Below are positions 1 through 4,864 of a stretch of 10,376 bases of DNA, piece by piece; the first letter of the stretch is position 1, and each line of letters opens with the position of its first letter. The stretch spans positions 1 through 10,376 of the forward strand of contig CAIWKF010000068.1 in assembly GCA_903913175.1 (NCBI GenBank), given 5' to 3'. The DNA comes from Candidatus Staskawiczbacteria bacterium. Its GTDB lineage: Bacteria; Patescibacteriota; Minisyncoccia; Minisyncoccales; Staskawiczbacteraceae. The notes below the pieces were generated by a model. The model saw only the letters and a program-made list of their open reading frames with translations. It was not told the DNA's origin and made no database searches. Made by a program: the position numbers and the translations under genes.

Positions 1-25
1 ACCCACAAAAAGCCTTGTCAATGGG

Positions 26-54
26 TTGCAAATAATCAATATATCTGCTATTAT
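26..54 (+). promoter_or_regulatory. Probable sigma-70-type promoter of rpsT
   Basis: TTGCAA (26-31) is followed after 17 bases by TATTAT (49-54), and a TG one base upstream of the latter (46-47) makes an extended -10. Transcription would start near 61, giving a leader of about 33 bases before the rpsT ATG. This rests on pattern only. Confidence 0.55.
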
Positions 55-93
55 TTGTTTATTATACAACTAATTAATTAAATAATAAAGAAG

Positions 94-357
94 ATGGCCA
101 TAACAAAATCAGCTAAAAAAGCAATAAGGCAAAATGCTACTAGAAAAGCCCATAACCTTATTTATAAAAATAAACTTAAAAAGCTTGTTAAAGAAGTCAA
201 AACTTTAATTGTGCAAAAAAAGGTTGATGAAGCTAAAAAGGTTTTACCACAGGTTTACGCTATTTTAGATAAATCTGCTAAAGTAAATGTAATGAAAAAA
301 AATACTGCTTCTCGTATAAAATCCCGCCTTACTTTATCTTTGCAAAAAATTAAGTAA
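94..357 (+). CDS. rpsT: 30S ribosomal protein S20
   Basis: The 87-residue, very basic, all-helical protein matches bacterial S20 in length and pattern: an N-terminal 'AITKSAKKAIRQ' stretch, then NATRKAHN, a middle Lys-rich helix, and a C-terminal 'KKNTASRIKSRLT' segment that corresponds to the conserved rRNA-binding end of the family. S20 is a primary binder of the 5' domain of 16S rRNA in the small subunit. The ATG at 94 gives the standard N-terminus. The purines just upstream (AAAGAAG) are too close to the ATG for a normal Shine-Dalgarno. The gene is alone in its transcription unit: a promoter-like pair lies at 26-54 and an intrinsic terminator follows 24 bases after the stop. It converges on rplT. 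Confidence 0.96.
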   Translation: MAITKSAKKAIRQNATRKAHNLIYKNKLKKLVKEVKTLIVQKKVDEAKKVLPQVYAILDKSAKVNVMKKNTASRIKSRLTLSLQKIK

Positions 358-380
358 GCTTGAAATTTAAAACTTAAAAT

Positions 381-410
381 AAAAAAACCGCGAAAGCGGT
401 TTTTTGTTTT
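381..410. terminator. Bidirectional intrinsic terminator between rpsT and rplT
   Basis: A CCGC/GCGG core (388-391 and 396-399) with a GAAA tetraloop (392-395) is extended by an A run on the left and a T run on the right (382-387 and 400-405), giving a 10-bp stem. On the + strand the stem ends in TTTTTTGTTTT, which terminates rpsT. On the minus strand it ends in TTTTTTTATTTT, which terminates the smpB...rplT run. Confidence 0.9.
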
Positions 411-418
411 TATATAAA

Positions 419-775
419 TTATTTTTTGTCTCCTTTGGCTTTTTCTACTATTTTAACAAACAACTCAGGAAATTTGTTAGCTAGTTGAGATAATATTTTT
501 CTATCAATTTCAATTTTATTATCTTTTAAAGCTTTAATAAATCTACTGTAATTAATTCCAAGTGGCCTGACCGCAGCGTTTATTTGTAATTGCCAAAGTT
601 GTCTCGAGGTTCTTTTTTTAACTTTTCTATCTCTATAAGCATAAGTCCATGCGTGTTTTAAAGCATCTTTAGCTGCTTTAAATTTTGACTTTCTTCCCCA
701 TCTAAAACCTTTAGCATGTTTTAAAAGCTTTTTCCTATGTTTTAAGGCAGCTGTCGATTTTTTTACTCTTACCAT
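419..775 (-). CDS. rplT: 50S ribosomal protein L20
   Basis: The 118-residue basic protein shows the L20 signature: N-terminal MVRVKKSTAALKHRKKLLKHAKG, then FRWGRKSKFKAAKDALKHAWTYAYRDRK, and the globular C-terminal half with 'LWQLQINAAVRPLGINYSRFI' and 'NKIEIDRKILSQLA'. Length equals the family norm. L20 is an early assembly protein that binds 23S rRNA. It is the last gene of infC-rpmI-rplT, 22 bases after rpmI and just before the shared terminator. In E. coli and Bacillus, L20 or an mRNA leader regulates this operon. No clear L20-binding mimic was recognised here. The ATG at 775 has no Shine-Dalgarno. Confidence 0.97.
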   Translation of the reverse strand: MVRVKKSTAALKHRKKLLKHAKGFRWGRKSKFKAAKDALKHAWTYAYRDRKVKKRTSRQLWQLQINAAVRPLGINYSRFIKALKDNKIEIDRKILSQLANKFPELFVKIVEKAKGDKK

Positions 776-797
776 ATTTTTAAATAATTAAAATTTA

Positions 798-989
798 TTA
801 TACTTTTAGTTGTAAAAACTTCCTTATTTTTTTGGTCTCTCCTTTAGAGATCTCAATCCATTTGCGACCTTTTCTTCTGTCCTCTCCAGTTTTTTTAGAT
901 CTGTAGTGGTTTTGCCCAGCTTTTCTATGCAAAATTTTACCTGTGCCTGTAATTTTAAATCTTTTTAATAATGCTTTTTTTGCTTTCAT
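798..989 (-). CDS. rpmI: 50S ribosomal protein L35
   Basis: The 63-residue basic protein carries the L35 pattern: 'KALLKRFKITGTGKILHRKAGQNH' followed by 'SKKTGEDRRKGRK' and a C-terminal 'KKIRKFLQLKV'. Compared with the usual MPKMKT... start it lacks about three residues at the N-terminus. The ATG at 989 is nevertheless the natural start, because its Met-Lys aligns with the second Met-Lys of other L35 proteins. It lies between infC (17-base gap) and rplT (22-base gap) in the classic translation operon. It is a 23S-rRNA-binding protein of the large subunit. Confidence 0.95.
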   Translation of the reverse strand: MKAKKALLKRFKITGTGKILHRKAGQNHYRSKKTGEDRRKGRKWIEISKGETKKIRKFLQLKV

Positions 990-1006
990 ATTTTTTATTT
1001 TTAATA

Positions 1007-1516
1007 TTATTCTTTTGACACTATCATTGTAAAACCCTTTGGTTCTCTTTTTAACTCTCTTTCAACTTTAATTGAAATTAGTTTGTCTATGGTTTCTAAA
1101 AACGATATAATTTTATTTTTAGCAAATTCTCCCATAGCTTTTTCTCTTCCCTTTAAAACCATGCTTACTTTTATTTTGTCTCCATCTTTTAAAAATCCTT
1201 CTGCTTGTTTGGCTTTTGTTTCTAGGTCATGTACTGAAATATTAAAACCAAGTCGTATTTCTTTTAGTTCTGTTCTAGTTTTTATTTTAGCTTTTCTTTC
1301 TTTTTTTTGTAAAGAATAAAGATATTTTCCATAATCTCCAATTCTACAAACAGGTGGCTCAACCTTTTCTGTAACTTGTATTAAATCTAAGCTTTTGGTC
1401 TTAGCCAAATCAATGGCCAAAAATATATCCATTACGCCCAGCTGTTCGCCAGTTTCTGAAATAACCCTCACCTCTTTTGCCTTTATATAATTGTTTATTA
1501 AAACTTTATTTTGCAA
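1007..1516 (-). CDS. infC: Translation initiation factor IF-3 (non-ATG start)
   Basis: This is IF-3, which keeps the 30S subunit free of 50S and checks start-codon selection. The N-domain begins with 'INNYIKAKEVRVI' and 'ETGEQLGVM', and its end carries 'PPVCRIGDYGKYLY'. A charged linker 'QKKERKAKIKTRTELKEIRL' leads into the C-domain with 'HDLETKAKQAEGFLKDGDKIKVSMVLKGRE'. No in-frame ATG lies between the end of tmRNA (1544) and the N-domain. The coordinates use the TTG at 1516, giving 169 residues, a normal IF-3 length. ATT at 1540-1538 or ATA at 1534-1532 are alternatives, and AUU is the known infC start in E. coli. A TTG at 1573 is also in frame but lies inside tmRNA, so it is rejected. rpmI follows after 17 bases. 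The family call is certain, the start is not. Confidence 0.93.
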   Translation of the reverse strand: MQNKVLINNYIKAKEVRVISETGEQLGVMDIFLAIDLAKTKSLDLIQVTEKVEPPVCRIGDYGKYLYSLQKKERKAKIKTRTELKEIRLGFNISVHDLETKAKQAEGFLKDGDKIKVSMVLKGREKAMGEFAKNKIISFLETIDKLISIKVERELKREPKGFTMIVSKE

Positions 1517-1543
1517 AGCTTGTTTTTTTAATATTAAAATATG

Positions 1544-1892
1544 TGGAATCGCCGAGATTGAACTCGGGTCCAAAAGTTTTTCTAAAATAATTCTACAAAT
1601 TTAGTTTGCTTTTTTGTTCGAGTAATAGATAAAAAACAAACGAAATTTCTATTACCTTATCTCCAATTGTTTTTAATAATTTCTCGGAGAAAAGAAATTA
1701 TCTATCCTAATTATATAACACCTTTAATCCACCTATTAGGAGTGAATGGCAAAGATGGCACTAAGCGTATGCTAGTGCTGGTTGTCTATTAAATAAATTG
1801 GCAACTATATGTTTTCCTGAAAGTTTTACCAGGTTTCAGAATACTGGATTTGCCTTATTTTAAAAAGAACAATTGTCGAAACTTGCGATCCC
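1544..1892 (-). ncRNA. ssrA: tmRNA (transfer-messenger RNA), one-piece
   Basis: tmRNA rescues stalled ribosomes together with SmpB and adds a degradation tag. The 5' end GGGATCG (1892-1886) pairs over 7 bp with CGATTCC (1551-1545), including the G3-U wobble that marks alanine acceptors, and base 1544 gives the A discriminator. The conserved TTTCGAC follows at 1881-1875. A clear PK1 is seen: CCAG (1847-1844) pairs with CTGG (1832-1829), and CTGAAA (1839-1834) pairs with TTTCAG (1822-1817). Right after it come TAGTT and the resume codon GCC at 1802. The tag stop TAG lies in a 6-bp hairpin (GCACTA 1778-1773 with TAGTGC 1763-1758), as in H5. The T-arm is CCGAG-TTCAAT-CTCGG, a 6-base loop instead of 7. 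The CCA tail is not encoded. Total length is about 349 bases. It lies between the GIY-YIG gene and infC. No convincing own promoter is visible upstream. Confidence 0.96.
1761..1802 (-). other. tmRNA tag-peptide reading frame
   Basis: Reading from the resume codon GCC (1802-1800) to TAG (1763-1761) gives A-N-L-F-N-R-Q-P-A-L-A-Y-A, 13 residues. The TAGTT just before the first Ala codon fits the resume-site pattern of other tmRNAs. Small or hydrophobic C-terminal residues are the usual protease signal, but the ending is -LAYA rather than the common -LAA. Confidence 0.88.
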
Positions 1893-1925
1893 GCCCGCAA
1901 CGCTTCGCGTAGCGATGCGGGCGGG
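1890..1925. repeat. GC-rich perfect-arm palindrome abutting the 5' end of tmRNA
   Basis: CCCGCCCGCA (1890-1899) pairs with TGCGGGCGGG (1916-1925). After an A-A mismatch, CGCT (1901-1904) pairs with AGCG (1911-1914) around the loop TCGCGT. It stands out sharply from AT-rich surroundings. On the coding strand of ssrA the final GGG of the hairpin is the first GGG of tmRNA, so the element ends exactly inside the acceptor stem. It could be a mobile or REP-like palindrome, or an RNA-processing hairpin. Confidence 0.85.
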
Positions 1926-1954
1926 CCCATACCATTACGCCAAACTCTGTGGGC
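1925..1954. repeat. Second short stem-loop beside the palindrome
   Basis: GCCCA (1925-1929) pairs with TGGGC (1950-1954) around a 20-base loop. Read on the minus strand, the loop contains TTTGGCGTAATGGTA, which resembles a tRNA D-loop sequence, but a full tRNA fold cannot be made. It fills the space between the GIY-YIG stop and the large palindrome. Confidence 0.45.
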
Positions 1955-1964
1955 GAAGTAAAAG

Positions 1965-2210
1965 TTATATGTCAGATAGTCTTCTATTTAAATAAGATCT
2001 ACCAAATCCAGTTTTCAAAGATTTTTCTCTTTTGATTGCATCCTCTAAAATATTACATGCTTCATAATATAATAGAGTAAAAGGTATTCGGTTTTTTGTA
2101 CAATCAACTCTTCCTGTATTATGTTCTTTAAATCTTCTTCTTAAATCGTTCGTATGACCAACATACAACTTTTCATCTTTTAAACTTTTTAAAACATAAA
2201 CATATTGCAT
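1965..2210 (-). CDS. GIY-YIG nuclease-domain mini-protein (YhbQ/UPF0213-like)
   Basis: The 81-residue protein is a stand-alone GIY-YIG domain. The first motif is Y3-V4-Y5 and the second Y16-V17-G18. They are followed by the basic helix 'NDLRRRFKEHN' (residues 21-31) with the catalytic-type Arg and His, then 'LLYYE', and the helix 'EDAIKREKSLKTGFGR' (56-71), whose Glu62 fits the metal-binding acidic residue. The active-site pattern therefore appears intact. The family includes homing endonucleases and small nucleases of unknown role, and such genes are common in CPR genomes, where I recall them often lying next to tRNA genes. Here it sits between smpB and tmRNA, starting 4 bases after the smpB stop, which suggests coupled translation. 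A GC-rich palindrome follows its stop. The biological target cannot be told from sequence. Confidence 0.85.
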   Translation of the reverse strand: MQYVYVLKSLKDEKLYVGHTNDLRRRFKEHNTGRVDCTKNRIPFTLLYYEACNILEDAIKREKSLKTGFGRSYLNRRLSDI

Positions 2211-2214
2211 GTTT

Positions 2215-2679
2215 TTATCTACTTAATTCACGGTTGATTTCCCTCTCGGTATCTCTTTGTTTGATTTTTTCTTTCTTATCAAACTTTTTTTTACCGCGGG
2301 CTAAAGCGAATTCAAGCTTTATCTTACCACTATTATCATAAACTTTCAAGGGTATTAAAGAAAAACCTCGTTCTTTTGACTTGTTGGCCAAATAATGTAT
2401 TTCTTTTTTATTTAAAAGTATTTTTCTTTGGCGCTCTGAGTTATAATCAGCTGGAGCGTTATTGGGTTGGTAGGCGGGTATTTTACTGCCCACTAAACTG
2501 GGTTCAAATTGCATATTAAAAACAATATAAGAACCAGTCAAAGAAATGTGCCCACCTCTTATTGATTTTACTTCTTGTCCTTGTAAAACAAAACCAGCCT
2601 CATATTTTTCTATAATTTCATAATCATAATATGCCTTTTTGTTCTCAGTATAAATTTTCTCGTTTTGTGTGTTTTTCAT
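2215..2679 (-). CDS. smpB: SsrA-binding protein SmpB
   Basis: SmpB binds the tRNA-like domain of tmRNA and is needed for trans-translation. The 154-residue protein from the ATG at 2679 shows the family in order: 'ENKKAYYDYEIIEKYEAGFV' (about residues 11-30), 'LQGQEVKSIRGGHISLTGSY', 'RQRKILLNKKEIHYL', 'KERGFSLIPLKVY', 'GKIKLEFALARGKKKFDKKEKIKQRD' and a basic C-terminal tail. The frame stays open upstream to an ATG at 2727, but the extra 16 residues come from a REP-like palindrome (2688-2722) and have no counterpart in the family, so the downstream ATG was chosen. No Shine-Dalgarno is present. It heads the minus-strand run towards the GIY-YIG gene and ssrA, so both partners of the system are linked. 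Confidence 0.95.
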   Translation of the reverse strand: MKNTQNEKIYTENKKAYYDYEIIEKYEAGFVLQGQEVKSIRGGHISLTGSYIVFNMQFEPSLVGSKIPAYQPNNAPADYNSERQRKILLNKKEIHYLANKSKERGFSLIPLKVYDNSGKIKLEFALARGKKKFDKKEKIKQRDTEREINRELSR

Positions 2680-2687
2680 TTTTTTGT

Positions 2688-2722
2688 CATTGCGAGAAGC
2701 CCGCAGGCGCCGAAGCAATCTC
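2688..2722. repeat. REP-like palindromic repeat (CATTGCGAG...GCAATCTC type)
   Basis: ATTGC (2689-2693) and GCAAT (2715-2719) are the outer arms of an imperfect, GC-rich palindrome. It has the 'CATTGCGAG ... CGAAGCAATCTC' layout that I recall as a short dispersed element in many unrelated bacterial genomes. It lies directly upstream of the smpB ATG and keeps the smpB frame open, producing a false start at 2727. Only one copy is in this window. Confidence 0.7.
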
Positions 2723-2763
2723 TTCATATTCTACTGTATCATTTTTTTCTTCTCTTGAAACCA

Positions 2764-2792
2764 TTGACAAGCAATAATTATTATGATATAAT
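2764..2792 (+). promoter_or_regulatory. Consensus sigma-70 promoter of the SPFH gene
   Basis: TTGACA (2764-2769) and TATAAT (2787-2792) are both exact consensus hexamers with the optimal 17-base spacer. Transcription should start near 2799. It is the strongest-looking promoter in the window. Confidence 0.85.
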
Positions 2793-2798
2793 TAATTA

Positions 2799-2894
2799 TG
2801 TAAAAAATCTGAGGTTTGTGCCTTAGATATAAGGGTTTTCTTGCCCTTTAACAATTTAGTTTCTGTTTCACCGTTTGCCCTAAGGAGAATTGTT
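2799..2894 (+). promoter_or_regulatory. Structured 5' leader of the SPFH gene with strong Shine-Dalgarno
   Basis: An 8-bp hairpin (2807-2814 with 2821-2828, one G-U pair) is followed by a 5-bp hairpin (2831-2835 with 2844-2848). The 3' arm segment CCTTAG (2821-2826) is also an exact complement of CTAAGG (2880-2885), which overlaps the ribosome-binding site AAGGAG (2882-2887). Two exclusive folds are therefore possible, one of which hides the Shine-Dalgarno. No known riboswitch class was recognised. The Shine-Dalgarno lies 7 bases before the ATG at 2895. Confidence 0.4.
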
Positions 2895-4166
2895 ATGTCC
2901 GATGTAGTCAAATTTTTGCTCGTGTTGTGCACCGTAATGGTTACGTGTGCTATTTTGACCCTCCCCTTCGCCCTTTTACCATGGTGGATTGCATTAATCA
3001 TTGATGTAATCGTTGTGGTAACATTTCTGGTGTTTTTTATTCGGAATGGACTCCGAAAAATTCCTGCAGATCCTCCACACAAGGCTATCTTTGTTCTTTT
3101 GGGAGAAAGAACAAATACGGTTATTAATGAGGGGTGGCATTTTTTTCCGATTTGTCCATTTGTTTCTGACTACATCTTAATTAAAACCGAAAAAGTTAAT
3201 TATGATTTGCCAGAGCAACAAGTTCGAACTCCGGACAAGGCAATGGTGGCGATAAAGTCAAGTATCACTTTTATTCCAGGTATTGATAATAGTCCGGGAT
3301 CGTTCCTGTCCTATTTGAACTCTGGAGGAGAAGCTGGAGTAAAAAAAATTCTTCAGGATATCATTGACGATAGAACAAAGACATGGGCATCTTCAAACAC
3401 CGAAGGCCCTGCTTCTTGGACTGAGGCTCAGTCAATGAAGGATGATGTCCACAGTGTGCTTGTTAAGTCAATTTTAGGTGATGCGTTGCCTAATATTGAC
3501 TCGGACATTCCAACTGCTACATTGATGCGTTTTTTAAATGCTCCGAAGTCTCCACCGACTAAATATGATGCTACCAAAAAAAATGGGTGGGCAGAAATAA
3601 AAGGAGACGGTGATTGGAACTGGGACAAGCTTCAAGGCAAATTTGATGGTTATTCGGTTGAAAAGCAGAAAGCCATCAAGGCGGCCATCAAACAAAGGCG
3701 TGAAGATGTTCGTGCTATTCGCGAAGGCAAGGCAATATTTGGTGATGTGAGTTTGGGAATCACAATCATCAGGTTTACAGTTAATGATCTTAAGGTTCTT
3801 GGTGCGGTCGCCGAAGCCGCTGAAAAGGAAGAAAAGGAGAATCGCGAAAGAGCCGCAGAAACAGTTGAGATTAACAATGTGGCTGATAGGGCCAAGGATC
3901 TTAAAACTGCGCTTCCAGGACTTTCTTCTCAAGAGGCACTTGAGATTGTTCAAACCGAACGTGGAAAGATCTCAAAGAAGGTGATTCATGTCAGTGGCGC
4001 CCAAAGTGGGCTGGGTCATGACCTTCTTGGTCTGTCTGGTGCTGGCGGTCTCACCGGAGGTGGTGGCATGCCTACCGGACCTACTAGTGGATCTCGTGGG
4101 GCCGAACCAAAGATGACAAAGGAAAAGACTAAGAAGCCTTTTGTCAGGCCTGAGGATATGGTCTAG
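2895..4166 (+). CDS. SPFH/band-7 domain membrane protein
   Basis: The protein has 423 residues from the ATG at 2895, which is fixed by an ideal AAGGAG; an in-frame TTG at 2841 is rejected. Two hydrophobic spans (about 5-28 and 31-49) anchor it. A band-7 type core follows: 'PPHKAIFVLLGERTNTVINEGWHFFPIC' (60-87), then 'EQQVRTPDKAMVAIKSSITFIPGI' (107-130), and the closing 'GDVSLGITIIRFTVNDLKV' (283-301). A long polar stretch (about 131-280) separates the last two. An Ala/Glu-rich helix (304-335), typical of stomatin and prohibitin relatives, leads to 'TERGKISKKVI' and a Gly-rich, disordered tail (370-423) ending in a basic patch. SPFH proteins scaffold membrane microdomains or proteases; no partner is visible here. 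It is a one-gene unit with its own promoter and terminator. Base composition is clearly higher in GC than flanking genes (28 of 60 at 3661-3720 against 20 of 60 at 5041-5100), hinting at transfer or high expression. Confidence 0.8.
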   Translation: MSDVVKFLLVLCTVMVTCAILTLPFALLPWWIALIIDVIVVVTFLVFFIRNGLRKIPADPPHKAIFVLLGERTNTVINEGWHFFPICPFVSDYILIKTEKVNYDLPEQQVRTPDKAMVAIKSSITFIPGIDNSPGSFLSYLNSGGEAGVKKILQDIIDDRTKTWASSNTEGPASWTEAQSMKDDVHSVLVKSILGDALPNIDSDIPTATLMRFLNAPKSPPTKYDATKKNGWAEIKGDGDWNWDKLQGKFDGYSVEKQKAIKAAIKQRREDVRAIREGKAIFGDVSLGITIIRFTVNDLKVLGAVAEAAEKEEKENRERAAETVEINNVADRAKDLKTALPGLSSQEALEIVQTERGKISKKVIHVSGAQSGLGHDLLGLSGAGGLTGGGGMPTGPTSGSRGAEPKMTKEKTKKPFVRPEDMV

Positions 4167-4167
4167 G

Positions 4168-4220
4168 TTGTTGTCGCGTGTAACAACAATGCCGAGCATG
4201 GATAGCTCGGCATTTTTTTG
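4168..4220 (+). terminator. Strong intrinsic terminator of the SPFH gene
   Basis: AATGCCGAGC (4188-4197) pairs with GCTCGGCATT (4205-4214) around ATGGATA, and the stem runs into a T tract that ends at 4219. A smaller hairpin just upstream, TTGTTGT (4168-4174) with ACAACAA (4183-4189), begins two bases after the stop codon and shares bases with the terminator stem. Confidence 0.92.
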
Positions 4221-4243
4221 TAGTTAAAATTTTACTCTTTTAT

Positions 4244-4837
4244 TTATTCAATTGGCTCTCTGTAAGTGTCATTTTTTTGAGGATCTTGTTGTTTTTCTTT
4301 TACTATTTCTAGTGTTTTTTTAAATATTTTTTCTGGTAATTCTATTTTTATGTCTGGTTTAGGGCTTTCTTGGTTTGGAAAAGATCCAATTGGTGGTCTT
4401 AATTTAGAAATAATTTCTGATTGAGTTTCTGGCGGTTTATATTTGTCCTCCTTAATTGGTAGCGGTTCTTTTAAGTTTTGTACAATTGGTAAAATTACTA
4501 ATTTTATATCATTAGCAATTTCTTCTGCATTTTTTTTTGAAACCATTAATGATTTTTCTACAGCATTAGCTATATCACCAAATTTAATTATTTTATCATT
4601 AATATCTTGTGCAATGGTAATAATTTTTTGCCCATTTGTTTCAACAGAATTTGAATTTTGTGTTTCTATTTGCTGCGAATTTTCTGAGGTATCAGGGCTT
4701 TCAAGTTCTTGCTCTGGGCTTGCCTCCCCCACAAAAAGTTCTTCTACTAAATTATATTTTTCTAATAAAGCAGAAATTGCCAAACCTAATTCTACTGAGA
4801 AAAATGTGTCATTTATTGTGTTATTTAATTCTTCCAT
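4244..4837 (-). CDS. Hypothetical soluble protein downstream of the VirB6-like gene
   Basis: I do not recognise this 197-residue protein. It is acidic in its first third, has no hydrophobic span or signal peptide, and looks built for contacts rather than catalysis. Residues 15-35 form a likely helix, 36-70 are a Glu/Ser/Gln/Asn-rich linker, 71-122 are a long helix with spaced hydrophobic residues that could form a coiled coil, and 123-197 are rich in Pro, Lys and Glu ('EPLPIKED', 'KYKPPETQ', 'LRPPIGSF'). No Cys is present. It starts 27 bases after the stop of the 897-residue membrane protein and is almost certainly in the same transcript. That makes a role with the secretion-like complex a fair guess, but nothing in the sequence proves it. 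There is no Shine-Dalgarno before the ATG. Confidence 0.75.
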   Translation of the reverse strand: MEELNNTINDTFFSVELGLAISALLEKYNLVEELFVGEASPEQELESPDTSENSQQIETQNSNSVETNGQKIITIAQDINDKIIKFGDIANAVEKSLMVSKKNAEEIANDIKLVILPIVQNLKEPLPIKEDKYKPPETQSEIISKLRPPIGSFPNQESPKPDIKIELPEKIFKKTLEIVKEKQQDPQKNDTYREPIE

Positions 4838-4864
4838 AATAATTTTAAATTACTTTTTATTACT

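Noticed and set aside
1..26. ACCCA...TGGGT inverted repeat at the window start
   Set aside because: It has five base pairs with a 16-base loop and no T run; it may be chance or the remnant of a feature cut by the edge.
1517..1573. Longer infC reading frame starting with TTG at 1573
   Set aside because: The added residues are encoded by the tmRNA T-arm and acceptor stem and match no IF-3 N-terminus.
1925..1964. A tRNA gene beside the GIY-YIG gene
   Set aside because: Only a D-loop-like string is present; no acceptor, anticodon or T-arm can be folded.
2841..2894. Upstream TTG start for the SPFH gene
   Set aside because: The ATG at 2895 has an AAGGAG at ideal spacing; the TTG lies in the structured leader without any ribosome-binding site.
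3534..3953. Open frames antisense to the SPFH gene, up to 139 residues
   Set aside because: They have no start signal or family resemblance and are shadows of the coding strand.
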